Assembly: GCA_041484195.1 (NCBI GenBank)
Contig: JBGPHC010000014.1
Location: 47,314-111,313, forward strand
From: PSRI01 sp041484195
GTDB lineage: Bacteria > Bacteroidota > Bacteroidia > Chitinophagales > Chitinophagaceae
Direction of reading: 5' to 3'
Length of the DNA stretch: 64,000 nt
The translations under genes were made by a program, and so were the position numbers. Positions 51,612 to 61,170 of the stretch are shown piece after piece (positions within the stretch are counted from its first letter, which is position 1; every line of letters begins with the position of its first letter). The notes under the pieces are model-generated. The model ran no database searches and was not told the DNA's origin. It worked only from the letters and a program-made list of their open reading frames with translations.

Positions 51612-52628
51612 TTAGTCATATTGCAAATAGATCTCCGTGGCGCCATAGCCAAATGCAGGATGATATTGGTTGACAAAGGATTTGACTTCCTTTTTCATTC
51701 GCAGTATGTCATGGATTTCATTCCTCAATTTTCCCGATCCCACGCCATGCACAACAATCATCATGGGTTGGCGATGGAGAACGGTTTGGTCATAATATTT
51801 ATCAAAACTGCTGAGTTGGAGCTCCAGCTTCTGGAGATTATTCATTTTTTCCCAATTGTCAGTGAGCTTTTCAATGTGGAGGTCAATTACCGTTGGTGGC
51901 GGAGGCCCCGTTTTGCCGGCAGCTGCATCATATATCTTGTAACCGCTGCCGGCCAGCTTGCCAAGATCTATTTTTTCTTCCTTAACCTTTGCCGGGTATT
52001 CGTCAAATAACGGATAAGAAAAACTGGCTTCCTGTTTTTGCTTCAATTCTTCGATTTTACGGAAAATCTGCTTGGCCTTCGGTTTGAAATTAGACTCAAA
52101 ATAATCAGACCTGCTCTTGTCGGGCCTGGAGAGAGAAAATTCAAATTCAAATTTTGGACCGTCATTTAGCTTTTCAAAAGGAAGGTCATTCAAATAAAAA
52201 TCTCCCTGAGCCGCAATCTCATTTTTCAATTCAAATTCCGGGTCGCCCATATACCTCAACCTGTAAATAAAATGAAACGCGTCGTTGGTTTGATTGACCA
52301 GGTAAAGCCTGAATTTATCAACGATGTCATCGTCAAACACATCCTTATCAAAAACGGGTAAAAATGAAAGCCAGACCCCATTGTTAACTTTAGATTTGGA
52401 AAAATCCTTCTCTTTCCTAATGTCTTCAATATATTTCTTCGGTCTTGAGGTTGCTACTTTTTTTTCGGTAAACCATTTGAAATAGGGAAAGTCTATCTGG
52501 TCAACATATACCGGGAATTTGGTGCCTTCCACATCTACCATCACCATTTTATCATTAATGATATCAATGACCTCTCCTTCTTCATTGGAATGTAACAAGA
52601 TGACCTTATCTCCTACCTGGAATTTCAT
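51612..52628 (-). CDS. DUF2027 and Smr-domain protein
   Basis: From the ATG at 52628 (MKFQVGDKVILLHSNEEGEV) the protein is 338 aa: a short SH3-like N-terminus (about 1-60), a DUF2027 beta domain (FRLYLVNQTNDAFHFIYRL, KNEIAAQGDFYLNDLP), a charged linker, and a C-terminal Smr domain (VIDLHIEKLTDNW, VVHGVGSGKLRNEIHDIL, then PAFGYGATEIYL). Smr domains bind or nick branched DNA or cleave RNA; the full MutS2 part is absent. It is a Bacteroidota architecture with unknown substrate. The 18 upstream codons are not used. Confidence 0.9.
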   Translation of the reverse strand: MKFQVGDKVILLHSNEEGEVIDIINDKMVMVDVEGTKFPVYVDQIDFPYFKWFTEKKVATSRPKKYIEDIRKEKDFSKSKVNNGVWLSFLPVFDKDVFDDDIVDKFRLYLVNQTNDAFHFIYRLRYMGDPEFELKNEIAAQGDFYLNDLPFEKLNDGPKFEFEFSLSRPDKSRSDYFESNFKPKAKQIFRKIEELKQKQEASFSYPLFDEYPAKVKEEKIDLGKLAGSGYKIYDAAAGKTGPPPPTVIDLHIEKLTDNWEKMNNLQKLELQLSSFDKYYDQTVLHRQPMMIVVHGVGSGKLRNEIHDILRMKKEVKSFVNQYHPAFGYGATEIYLQYD

Positions 52629-52650
52629 ACCAATATCATTATGTGTCCGT

Positions 52651-52680
52651 AAAAATAATGCGCCGGTACTTAACCGGCGC
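52651..52680 (-). terminator. terminator after doxX
   Basis: On the minus strand an 8-bp stem GCGCCGGT / ACCGGCGC (52660-52680, loop of five) is followed by ATTATTTTT. It lies between doxX and the DUF2027/Smr gene, 31 nt after the doxX stop. Confidence 0.85.
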
Positions 52681-52711
52681 AACTAGTTAAACATTTTTCC
52701 GTGCTGGTGCA

Positions 52712-53179
52712 CTAGTCATTCATGACCCCACCCTTTTTCTCAGGGTGCCTTGCCATCCATGCATCCACAGAAATTGGACCGCTTCCTTCGATCGTGAAAA
52801 AGAACAATAAAACCATGACGAGAATCGCCAGCCAAAATTCGTTGTCATAGGGTCTCAAGACCCCAGAACTGGAGTTTATAAAGATCGCAGCACCCAGCAG
52901 TACGGGAATCTGTACGAGACATGCAACCCTGGTCAGTAAACCGAAAGCGATCAGGGCGCCGCCAACAAGGTGGGCAAAGACTACATAGTGCGCCAGAAGG
53001 CCCAGGGAAATTGAGCCCAGGAAAGCGCTTCGGGTCATCACATCCACGAGTGAATCCAGATTATTAATGAACTGCACCCCTTTTAAGAAAAGAAAAATTC
53101 CAAGTACGATGCGAATGATGTCGAGCCATTTGGAATGATGAGTGTCACCCCATTTTTCGAGCCTTTGAACGATATTCAT
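52712..53179 (-). CDS. DoxX family membrane protein
   Basis: The 155-aa protein has four membrane helices (WLDIIRIVLGIFLFLKGVQF, LLAHYVVFAHLVGGALIAFG, IPVLLGAAIFINSSSG, FWLAILVMVLLFFFTIEGSG) with the DoxX motif in helix 1 and ALIAFGLLTRVACL. Members are inner-membrane proteins of unclear role, some linked to thiosulfate:quinone oxidoreductase. It has its own terminator. Confidence 0.88.
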   Translation of the reverse strand: MNIVQRLEKWGDTHHSKWLDIIRIVLGIFLFLKGVQFINNLDSLVDVMTRSAFLGSISLGLLAHYVVFAHLVGGALIAFGLLTRVACLVQIPVLLGAAIFINSSSGVLRPYDNEFWLAILVMVLLFFFTIEGSGPISVDAWMARHPEKKGGVMND

Positions 53180-53268
53180 ATGGCAAAATTTAAGGTGGGA
53201 AAAGAACTACCTCGAATTTAATCAAATTTTGCCTCAAAATCAATTCGAATTTTGAACCAGGACGTTTA

Positions 53269-54969
53269 TCATGACGACTTGCCTGCCAATTTGCTCTTTC
53301 TGTATCCATAGATCCAATAGATTGTCAATCCGACTGACATCCATACGAAAAACCATTTCCAGGAAACGGCGGGAATCTCAATGAGGAGATAGGAACAAAA
53401 CAATACTCCGAGAATGGGAATCAGTGAATACTTTCTGATAAAAGTCATTATGGTGAGATAACCTGCGCCAAGCACAAATACTAGAAAAAGAATATCCTGC
53501 AACTGATCGTGTGAGAAGTTCTGAGTAGCACTATTAATTCGTACCCTGAATGTATAGACGAAGACCGCGTATAGTACCGGTACAATATATTGTCCATTAA
53601 TATAGGGTAGCTTGAACCCACCGGTCTTGGCGATGGGGCTGATCCTTGGTAACATGAGCACGCCGCCCGACACCAGCACAAAGGCGAAGAGCGTGCCGAT
53701 GCTTGTGAGATCCGTCATCAGCGAACTCTCCATGAACAATGAAGGAATAGCCACCATGAGCCCCGTAATGATGGTGGAAAATGAAGGAGTATGAAATCGC
53801 GGATGAATCTTTCCAAAGGCTTTCGGAAGGAGGCCATCACGGCTCATGCTCATCCAAATGCGTGGTTGTCCTAATTGAAAAACCAGCAGAACGCTGGTGG
53901 TTGCTACCACTGCGCTGATGGACACTATGTAGCTAATCCAATGTTGCCCTACTCTTTCAAATACAAATGCCAGGGGATCCGTTACATTCAATTCAGAATA
54001 GTGAACCATCCCAGTCAACACCAGCGCAATGAGTATATATAGTACGGTACAAATGATCAGCGAATAGATCATCCCTCTCGGCAAGTCTCGTTGAGGATTC
54101 TGGCATTCTTCCGCGGTGGTGGAAATAGCGTCGAACCCGATATAAGCATAGAAAACAGCCGACACGCCCTTTAATACGCCTTCAAATCCATTAGGGAGGA
54201 ACGGTTTCCAATGGTTGGTATCCACAAAGAAAAATCCCAGAATGATCACGAAAATGATTACAGATATCTTGAACATCACCATGAGATTGGTGCTTTTCTT
54301 GCTCTCTTTTATCCCAATGTAAGTGAGAATGCTAATGAGACAGACAATAATGAAAGCGGGAAGATTGATAAAGAAATGTCTTCCTGCGACGATTGGCGCA
54401 TTGTTCCACGCATCATGAGCGAATTGCAATGCAGGTGTCAAAGGCCTACCCTCTGCAATGGTGGCTGAGGCCGAATCATAGGCTTTGTGTGCCGTACCGG
54501 GATCAATGGTCAGCCAGGCCGGCAGGTGAAGGCCGAAACCTTCGAGCAGATTATTGAAATACCCACTCCATGAGATTGCCACTACGATATTTCCAATTGA
54601 ATATTCCAGGATCAGGGCCCAACCAATGATCCAGGCGACCAATTCCCCGAATGAAACATAGGCATAAGTATAGGCGCTTCCGGCAATGGGTACCCTGCTT
54701 GCAAATTCCGCGTAACAAAGAGCGGAGAATCCGCAGGTAACTGCGGTGATGATGAAAAGAAGTGAAATCCCCGGCCCGCCATCGAATGACGCCTTGCCGA
54801 TAGTAGAGAATACGCCCGCTCCAACTACGGCGGCAATGCCCATGAAAGTAAGGTCCCTTACATTCAGTACTTTGTGCAGCCCGCCACTTCCGTGTGCATC
54901 CGATAATCCATCCTCTGCGTCTTTCAATATTTTGTCGATCGATTTCTTACGAAACAATGAATGCGCCAT
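53269..54969 (-). CDS. APC family amino-acid permease (cationic amino-acid type)
   Basis: The 566-aa permease has about 12-14 hydrophobic helices. The first helix holds FMGIAAVVGAGVFSTIGKAS, the conserved GAG substrate motif; helix 6 reads FYAYIGFDAISTTAEECQNP with the Glu typical of cationic/branched permeases; further on is QPRIWMSMSRDGLLPKAFGK. It is longer than YfnA-like members because of extra C-terminal helices and a hydrophilic periplasmic loop near 160-210. Substrate unknown. Confidence 0.92.
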   Translation of the reverse strand: MAHSLFRKKSIDKILKDAEDGLSDAHGSGGLHKVLNVRDLTFMGIAAVVGAGVFSTIGKASFDGGPGISLLFIITAVTCGFSALCYAEFASRVPIAGSAYTYAYVSFGELVAWIIGWALILEYSIGNIVVAISWSGYFNNLLEGFGLHLPAWLTIDPGTAHKAYDSASATIAEGRPLTPALQFAHDAWNNAPIVAGRHFFINLPAFIIVCLISILTYIGIKESKKSTNLMVMFKISVIIFVIILGFFFVDTNHWKPFLPNGFEGVLKGVSAVFYAYIGFDAISTTAEECQNPQRDLPRGMIYSLIICTVLYILIALVLTGMVHYSELNVTDPLAFVFERVGQHWISYIVSISAVVATTSVLLVFQLGQPRIWMSMSRDGLLPKAFGKIHPRFHTPSFSTIITGLMVAIPSLFMESSLMTDLTSIGTLFAFVLVSGGVLMLPRISPIAKTGGFKLPYINGQYIVPVLYAVFVYTFRVRINSATQNFSHDQLQDILFLVFVLGAGYLTIMTFIRKYSLIPILGVLFCSYLLIEIPAVSWKWFFVWMSVGLTIYWIYGYRKSKLAGKSS

Positions 54970-55159
54970 CGGCTTCTATTTTGGTTCAGGCTTTAGAGGA
55001 ACAAATTAGGAAAAATTGGTTAAAAGAGTGGGTGATGGAGCAATAAGTTTGGAGGGAAATGAACCCTGAGTAAGCCGGATATAAAGATGGCCAGGGCCCT
55101 TTCGCACCCGAACCAGATCCTGCCCACCCATGAGATGAGGAAAGATGATCCGGTCAACA

Positions 55160-56125
55160 TTAGTATTCTCTTTGTACCAGGAATTTCGCAAGCTGTTTCA
55201 TAGGTTCCTTACGGCTAGCAGTAACTGCAATTTCCTCGAGGTGCTCAAGCGCAATGCCGAAAAATTTATTTTTCAGTTCCAGGGCCCAGGAATCGACCTT
55301 GCATGCCTTAAAAATCTTCAGTATCTGATCCACTTTCCCCGGCTTATCTGCTTCGAGCAGATGTTTCAATTCTTTGATCTGGGTGGCAGACGCCGTTTCA
55401 AGTGCATGAATCATCAGAAAGGTTTTCTTGTTGGATTTGATATCGCCACCCAACTGCTTGCCAAACTTACCTGGGTCACCAAAGGCATCCAGATAATCAT
55501 CCTGCACCTGGAAAGCAATTCCCAGGTTTCTGCCAAACTCATAAATATGGTTCCGGTTGGCTTCTCCGGCCCCTCCCAGGATGGCTCCCATTTTCAGACT
55601 TGCAGCCAAAAGCACGGAAGTCTTCAAAGAGATCATATTAATGTATTCATCGAGGGATACCTTTCCCCGCTTCTCAAAATCCATATCCATCTGCTGCCCC
55701 TCGCATACTTCTTTGGCAGACTGGTTGAAAATTCCAATGATCCTGTGGAGGTAAGATGAATGTATTTTGTTCAGATAATCGTAGGCCACCACCATCATCA
55801 CGTCCCCCGCAAGTAATGCCGTGGGTTCGCCGAATTTTTCATGAACTGTCTGCACACCCCTGCGCAGCGGAGCCTTGTCCATAATATCATCATGTATCAA
55901 TGTAAAGTTGTGAAACAGCTCAATGGCAGTCGCCAGTTCCCAGGCATCCGGCCTGATCTCATCAAATAATTCATTCCCCATCAAACACATTACAGGCCTG
56001 ACTCTTTTGCCTCCGATTCCCAAAAAATATTCAGCCGGGTCATAGAGACTGGCTGGCGTTACCGGGAAGTGCCTGGAGTTGAACCGTGAACTGAAAGCTT
56101 CATACAATTCTTCAAATGAATGCAT
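55160..56125 (-). CDS. polyprenyl (farnesyl/geranylgeranyl) diphosphate synthase
   Basis: The 321-aa enzyme condenses isopentenyl diphosphate. It has GGKRVRPVMCL (38-48), the first Asp-rich motif HDDIMDKAPLRRG (78-90) and the second FQVQDDYLDAFGD (near 206-218). Phe74 five residues before the first Asp suggests a short to medium chain product (C15-C20), but this cannot be fixed from sequence. It lies 123 nt downstream of rnr and may be cotranscribed. Confidence 0.92.
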   Translation of the reverse strand: MHSFEELYEAFSSRFNSRHFPVTPASLYDPAEYFLGIGGKRVRPVMCLMGNELFDEIRPDAWELATAIELFHNFTLIHDDIMDKAPLRRGVQTVHEKFGEPTALLAGDVMMVVAYDYLNKIHSSYLHRIIGIFNQSAKEVCEGQQMDMDFEKRGKVSLDEYINMISLKTSVLLAASLKMGAILGGAGEANRNHIYEFGRNLGIAFQVQDDYLDAFGDPGKFGKQLGGDIKSNKKTFLMIHALETASATQIKELKHLLEADKPGKVDQILKIFKACKVDSWALELKNKFFGIALEHLEEIAVTASRKEPMKQLAKFLVQREY

Positions 56126-56248
56126 ATATTCTATGTTGGAGGAGAATGGGTAGCACCCAATAATTTGCAGATATTGGGCTTCGGGATCTTTCAGGTGCCG
56201 TGCATGACAAACGACTTTTATCTATCACACCTAACTCCCATCATTTAC

Positions 56249-58267
56249 CTATTTCCATTTTTTCTTTACTTTCTTCTTTTCTGCTTTTGGCTTATACTTT
56301 TCCTCTATTTCCTCTCCCGGAGTCATGACCCATTCGTAGTCAAGCTGGCGCCTGGCCAGATTGCCTGATATTACTTTGATCCAGACTTTATCACCGATCC
56401 TGAAAGTCCTTCCACTGCGCCTGCCCGCCAAACAATACTCGGTTTCTATTAACCTGAATTCATCGTAGTCAAGGAGGCTGTTAATGCTCACGAGGCCTTC
56501 GCATTTATGCTCTATTGTTTCCACCCAAAATCCAAAACCCGCCACGCCGCTAATGACTCCTTCAAACTGCTCTCCAATATACTGTACCATGAATTCCACC
56601 TGCTTGTATTTATTGGCAGCGCGTTCCGATTCCATGGCAGCTCTTTCTCTTTCGCTGCAATGTTTACATTTTTCATCCATCTTCTTATCGGCCTTCGGAT
56701 GTTCCCGGAGTACTTCGTCCATAATCCTATGCACCATGATATCGGGATAGCGCCTGATGGGCGAAGTGAAATGGCAATAGTTGACAAAACCCAGACCATA
56801 GTGGCCGATATTTTCCGCATTGTAGGCTGCTTTGGCCATGGTGCGGATCCCCAATTGTTCCAAGACATGCTGTTCGGGTCTGCCCTGCACATCCTGAAGC
56901 ATCTTATTGAAGGATTCGGCTATGCCTTCGGGTGACCGTGTGTCGAATTTGTGGCCAAATTTCTTCGCAAATTCCACAAATGGCAATAGTTTTTCTTCAT
57001 CGGGTTCATCGTGTACCCTGTAAGGAAAGGGTAGATTTTTCTTTTCAATTCTGACCTTGGACGCCTGTTCGGCCACCGTCCGGTTGGCCAGCAACATCAG
57101 CTCCTCGATCAATTGATGCGCTTCTTTGCTTTCCTTGATTTCAACGCCAATTGGTTTTCCAGTTTTATCTAATTTGAATCTCACCTCCTGTGAAGAAAAA
57201 CTGATCGCCCCGTTCCTGAAACGCTGCTTTCGCAAACGCTGGGAAATATCATTCAGAATCAGCAGTTCGTCCACATATAATCCCTGTTTGGTTTCAATGA
57301 TTTCCTGCACTTCTTCGTAAATGAATCTGTGGTTAGAATGGATGATTGTTTTGCCGGTCCAAAATTGTTTTATTTCCGCCTTGGGTGATATCTGGAATAT
57401 AACCGAAAAAGTGAGCTTGTCTTCATGGGGACGCAGCGAGCAGAGCTCATTAGAGATCCGCTCCGGCAGCATGGACAATACTCTGTCGGGGAGATACACA
57501 GAAGTGGCTCGCTTATAGGAATCCTTATCCAGCGCGGATTCGGGCTGCACATAGTGGCTCACGTCAGCAATATGAATACCCACCTCATAGAATCCATTCC
57601 TGAGTTTTCGAAAACTGATTGCATCGTCAAAATCCTTGGCGTCGGCAGGATCAATCGTGAAACTGAGTATGGGCCTGACATCTTTCCGCATATTGATTTC
57701 ATTAATGGGGATATGCTCGGGTATCCTTGCCGCTTCCTCCATGGCTTCATCCTCAAATTCGAGTGGAAAGCCTGCTTCCACAAGGATTTCTTTCATTGCG
57801 AGGTCATTTTCATTCACGGCGTCCAGGATGCTGACCACCTCGCCATGAGGATTCTTATCCTTTTTATTCCACTCCAGGAAACGCACCACCACCCTGTCAC
57901 CGTCAACGGCTCCCATTAATTTATCGGCCGGGATATAGATATCCGGCATGGATTTATATTTTTCCGGAATGAAAAATGCAAAATCCGCGTTCACTTCCAG
58001 TTGCCCGATAAATTCAGTCCTTTTTCGTTCGAGCACGTCTGTGATCTGACCCTCCATTCTCCCGGTGAGTAAATTCTCTTTGGTGACCCTCACGCGCACT
58101 TTGTCACCATGGAGCGCCCTGTTAAAATCCTGCGGGCGCACGAATACATCCCTTTTCTGTTCTTCAATAATCACATAACCCACACCCGAACGCGTAACTT
58201 CGAGTATGCCGGTGTAATTTCGAGCGGTGACCTTATTTTTCCTCTTCTTGTTATTTTTTCTTCTCAT
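56249..58267 (-). CDS. rnr: ribonuclease R, short form
   Basis: The 672-aa 3'-5' exoribonuclease has two cold-shock-like N-terminal domains, the RNB core with the four-Asp motif DPADAKDFDDAIS (206-218), FTSPIRRYPDIMVHRIMDE, a tail S1 domain (ISGVAGFGFWVETIEHKCEG) and a lysine-rich end KKKVKKKWK. It is shorter than the 813-aa E. coli enzyme, mostly by lacking the N-terminal HTH. It digests structured RNA, including mRNA and defective rRNA. It starts 8 nt after lpxK stops. Confidence 0.95.
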   Translation of the reverse strand: MRRKNNKKRKNKVTARNYTGILEVTRSGVGYVIIEEQKRDVFVRPQDFNRALHGDKVRVRVTKENLLTGRMEGQITDVLERKRTEFIGQLEVNADFAFFIPEKYKSMPDIYIPADKLMGAVDGDRVVVRFLEWNKKDKNPHGEVVSILDAVNENDLAMKEILVEAGFPLEFEDEAMEEAARIPEHIPINEINMRKDVRPILSFTIDPADAKDFDDAISFRKLRNGFYEVGIHIADVSHYVQPESALDKDSYKRATSVYLPDRVLSMLPERISNELCSLRPHEDKLTFSVIFQISPKAEIKQFWTGKTIIHSNHRFIYEEVQEIIETKQGLYVDELLILNDISQRLRKQRFRNGAISFSSQEVRFKLDKTGKPIGVEIKESKEAHQLIEELMLLANRTVAEQASKVRIEKKNLPFPYRVHDEPDEEKLLPFVEFAKKFGHKFDTRSPEGIAESFNKMLQDVQGRPEQHVLEQLGIRTMAKAAYNAENIGHYGLGFVNYCHFTSPIRRYPDIMVHRIMDEVLREHPKADKKMDEKCKHCSERERAAMESERAANKYKQVEFMVQYIGEQFEGVISGVAGFGFWVETIEHKCEGLVSINSLLDYDEFRLIETEYCLAGRRSGRTFRIGDKVWIKVISGNLARRQLDYEWVMTPGEEIEEKYKPKAEKKKVKKKWK

Positions 58268-58275
58268 GCAAAATA

Positions 58276-59352
58276 TTAATTCTTGTTTGCGAATCCCTCT
58301 ATGAAAGTAACAATTAAACTGTTAAAGCGGTTGGCTTCGTTGAAAAGAAAAGTCGTTTCAATCGGCAACACATACAAGGGTATCTGATTGAGTTCACGTG
58401 AAAATTTTATGAGCCTTACGGCATCCTTCTCAGTTGTGAGGATGATCCTGTCCGGAGATTTGAATTTTTCAAACCTGCGTTTGATCTCATGCAGGTCGTC
58501 TATCCTGAATATATGGTGGTCACTGAAGAGCATTGATTCATATGACTTAGTTATTTCCTGCAGGTATTTTTTCAATGGTTCAGGATTGGCGATGCCGCAA
58601 ACCAGCAGGACTTCTGTTTGGCAGCTCAGGTGTTTGATGCCATGGGAAGTGATGTGATAAGGCGCCCCATAGTGGATACCCGTAAAAAATACATGTTGGT
58701 GAGACAGAGGATTGATCTCATTAATAGTCCTTTTCTTCTCTGCAGTTGAAAAGTCAGGCCGGCACTTGGTAACGATGATCACATCCGCTCGCTTGTAGCT
58801 GCTTCTTGCATCCCGCAGGTCTCCACTGGGCAAAAAGAAATCCCGTGTAAACAAATCGTTGGAGTCGGTCAGGAGAATATTGAATCCCGCATGGACGGCA
58901 CGATGTTGAAAGGCATCGTCGAGGATGATCACGTCGATGTCTTCCCGGTCAAATAGTAGTTGTGGGATGGCGAATATCCTTTCTTCGCCAACGGCCACGG
59001 CCACTTCAGGGAATTTGATATGGAATTGCATTGGCTCATCCCCGATATCCAGGGCTGTAGTATGATCATTGGCCAAAATATACCCCCGGGTTTTCCTCTT
59101 ATAGCCGCGGCTGAGCGTAGCCACCTTAAATTGATAGTTCAGTATCCTCAGCAGGTATTCCACCATAGGCGATTTTCCCGTGCCCCCTACCGCTAAATTT
59201 CCCACACAAATTATGGGGAAATTGAATTCTATGGATTTAATCAGCTTCTTGTCATACAAATAATTCCTGATCACTACCATCAATCCATACACTAAGGAGA
59301 AAGGAAATAATAACACTCTGAAAGATCTGAGCCATGTGGAGCTAAAAATCAT
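58276..59352 (-). CDS. lpxK: tetraacyldisaccharide 4'-kinase
   Basis: The 358-aa membrane-bound kinase phosphorylates lipid A precursor at the 4' position. An N-terminal hydrophobic helix (LLFPFSLVYGLMVVI) precedes the Walker A AVGGTGKSP (54-62), with RGYKRKTRGYILA, GDEPMQFHIKFPEVAVAVGE, and the catalytic Asp region IDVIILDDAFQHRAVHAGF. All are standard. It overlaps the formyl-THF ligase gene by 11 nt. Confidence 0.94.
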   Translation of the reverse strand: MIFSSTWLRSFRVLLFPFSLVYGLMVVIRNYLYDKKLIKSIEFNFPIICVGNLAVGGTGKSPMVEYLLRILNYQFKVATLSRGYKRKTRGYILANDHTTALDIGDEPMQFHIKFPEVAVAVGEERIFAIPQLLFDREDIDVIILDDAFQHRAVHAGFNILLTDSNDLFTRDFFLPSGDLRDARSSYKRADVIIVTKCRPDFSTAEKKRTINEINPLSHQHVFFTGIHYGAPYHITSHGIKHLSCQTEVLLVCGIANPEPLKKYLQEITKSYESMLFSDHHIFRIDDLHEIKRRFEKFKSPDRIILTTEKDAVRLIKFSRELNQIPLYVLPIETTFLFNEANRFNSLIVTFIEGFANKN

Positions 59353-59911
59353 ATACCCTATGTGGAGTTACACAAAACGTTAAAGATATATCAAAATCAT
59401 CAGTATCGTCGATGCGATCAATCGCTTCAAAAAAAGACAAACCCACTTTGCAGACGTCTTTACGACATCCGCGGAGGAATTGGTCATAAAAACCTTTTCC
59501 ATAGCCAACCCTGTAGCCCCTCTTGTCAAATGCTAGCAGGGGCACCAAAACCAAATCGATCATCGTAGACGCTACTATTTCTCCGTCAGCGGGTTCCAAT
59601 ATTCCAAATTGGTTCTTTTCCAATACGGTATCCGTACCATACAAATAATTGACAAAGCTATTCCTGGCAAAATCTGATTTCGGAATTACTATTTTCATTT
59701 CGGGGTTATGAAATTTGAGAAATTCCAGGATCGGCCTTGTGTCAATTTCCTTGTGCCGGTTTATAGCAAGGTAGCTGTGCACGTATTTCAAAACAGGCAA
59801 ATTCAATTGGCGGAAATGGCCAAGCAGCTTTTCCTGCATCCTCTCTATCTGTCCCAACTCGAGACTTAATCTTCTCTCTTTGTAAATAGACCTCAGTTCT
59901 TTCTTTGTCAT
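59342..59911 (-). CDS. 5-formyltetrahydrofolate cyclo-ligase
   Basis: The 189-aa enzyme converts 5-formyl-THF to 5,10-methenyl-THF. The ATP-binding KKELRSIYKERRLSLE and the signature GYRVGYGKGFYDQFLRG are present. It overlaps bioD by 4 nt (ATGA) and lpxK by 11 nt, so the genes are translationally coupled. Confidence 0.92.
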   Translation of the reverse strand: MTKKELRSIYKERRLSLELGQIERMQEKLLGHFRQLNLPVLKYVHSYLAINRHKEIDTRPILEFLKFHNPEMKIVIPKSDFARNSFVNYLYGTDTVLEKNQFGILEPADGEIVASTMIDLVLVPLLAFDKRGYRVGYGKGFYDQFLRGCRKDVCKVGLSFFEAIDRIDDTDDFDISLTFCVTPHRVYDF

Positions 59912-60561
59912 AGAATTTTTACAAGTTGTGCTCTTAACAATGCCGCCTGCTGCCTGATAAATGCTTTATCCGGTTGCATTGCGAATGGAATGACTCCCAG
60001 CAGGGGGTAGCCGCTCCATCCGACAATATCCTGCTCATAACTCATGAAATGATCATTGAATATCCAGCCACAAACAGGAATGTCGCGTTGTCTTGCGGCC
60101 GCAGCAGTGAGGAGGGAATGATTGATGCTCCCCAGGTAATTCCTGCTCACTATTATCAATTTGCATCCGAGCTTTCCCACCAGGTCGATTACAAATTCAT
60201 TTTGGTTGAGTGGAACCATGAGGCCTCCCGCACCTTCAATCACAAGGCAGTTACCGGCCCCATTTGAGCGGGAAATGATTTGGGTATAGTCTGAATAAAT
60301 TTTATCCAGTGTAATGCTGATGCCCTCTTTCTCCGCCGCAATATGAGGTGAAGAAGGAAATTGGAGCTTATAGGACTCAGGATGAATTCTGGTTTTAGAA
60401 TTACTCAAAGAAGCCAGTACCCATTCAGTATCCGTCACATTTTCATTTCCAGCCTGGATAGGTTTCCAATAATCAGCCTCCAGGGCTTCGGCCACGATGG
60501 CCGAAACAAGGGTCTTGCCTACGCCGGTGCCGATGCCAGTTATAAAAATTGAATGCGACAT
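59908..60561 (-). CDS. bioD: dethiobiotin synthetase
   Basis: The 217-aa enzyme makes dethiobiotin from DAPA, CO2 and ATP. From the ATG at 60561 the P-loop GTGVGKT sits at 11-17, Lys33 lies in YWKPIQAG, and VIEGAGGLMVPLN is the second nucleotide/CO2 motif. The five extra upstream codons are probably unused. No other bio gene is adjacent, so biotin genes are scattered. Confidence 0.94.
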   Translation of the reverse strand: MSHSIFITGIGTGVGKTLVSAIVAEALEADYWKPIQAGNENVTDTEWVLASLSNSKTRIHPESYKLQFPSSPHIAAEKEGISITLDKIYSDYTQIISRSNGAGNCLVIEGAGGLMVPLNQNEFVIDLVGKLGCKLIIVSRNYLGSINHSLLTAAAARQRDIPVCGWIFNDHFMSYEQDIVGWSGYPLLGVIPFAMQPDKAFIRQQAALLRAQLVKIL

Positions 60562-60603
60562 GTTAGGATTGAGCATTAAGATTTGCGAATGGGGCCTGAC
60601 TAT

Positions 60604-61170
60604 TTACCGCTCCTGCTCATCTGCTAATTTTTCTTTATTGATGAATATCGAAAAATAGGTAGTGCCATAGTTTCTCGCGGTCCTGAAAAATGGGAATCCT
60701 TCATACTGATTACCCGTCGTGTGTTCGAGTACCAGCCAGCCCCCTATATTCAGCAAATGGCGTTCAAAAATCATAGCGGGAATTTTGTCTATATTGCCCA
60801 GGCCATAGGGAGGTCCCGCAAAAATGAAATCGAATTGCTCGGTACATTGCTCCATGAATCTGAAGGCGTCCATTTTGACGGGCTTGAAATTTTTTAGGCC
60901 CAGCGCAGCGGCCGTATTCCTGATAAATTCATACATTTTAGGGTCCTTTTCCACAATGGTCAGGTCCTTCCCGCCACGTGAAGCCAACTCGTAACTGATA
61001 CTTCCAGTTCCACCGAAAAGGTCCAGTGTTTTCAGACCGCTGATATCAAGATTATTCTGCAGAATATTGAACAGGCCTTCTTTTGCAATATCGGTGGTGG
61101 GACGGGTAAAAGGCATTTCCGCCGGAGGATTGATCTTTCTGCCGCCCAATGGTCCACCTATTATACGCAT
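60604..61170 (-). CDS. rsmD: 16S rRNA (guanine966-N2)-methyltransferase RsmD-like
   Basis: The 188-aa protein has the RsmD N-terminus MRIIGGPLGGRKINPP and TRPTTDIAKEGLFNIL, motif I LDLFGGTGSI (49-58) and the RNA-methyltransferase motif IV as FAGPPY (117-122) where GPPY replaces the usual DPPY. Everything else fits the family. The GPPY change may be neutral in this phylum or may lower activity. It overlaps DUF3822 by 10 nt. Confidence 0.88.
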   Translation of the reverse strand: MRIIGGPLGGRKINPPAEMPFTRPTTDIAKEGLFNILQNNLDISGLKTLDLFGGTGSISYELASRGGKDLTIVEKDPKMYEFIRNTAAALGLKNFKPVKMDAFRFMEQCTEQFDFIFAGPPYGLGNIDKIPAMIFERHLLNIGGWLVLEHTTGNQYEGFPFFRTARNYGTTYFSIFINKEKLADEQER

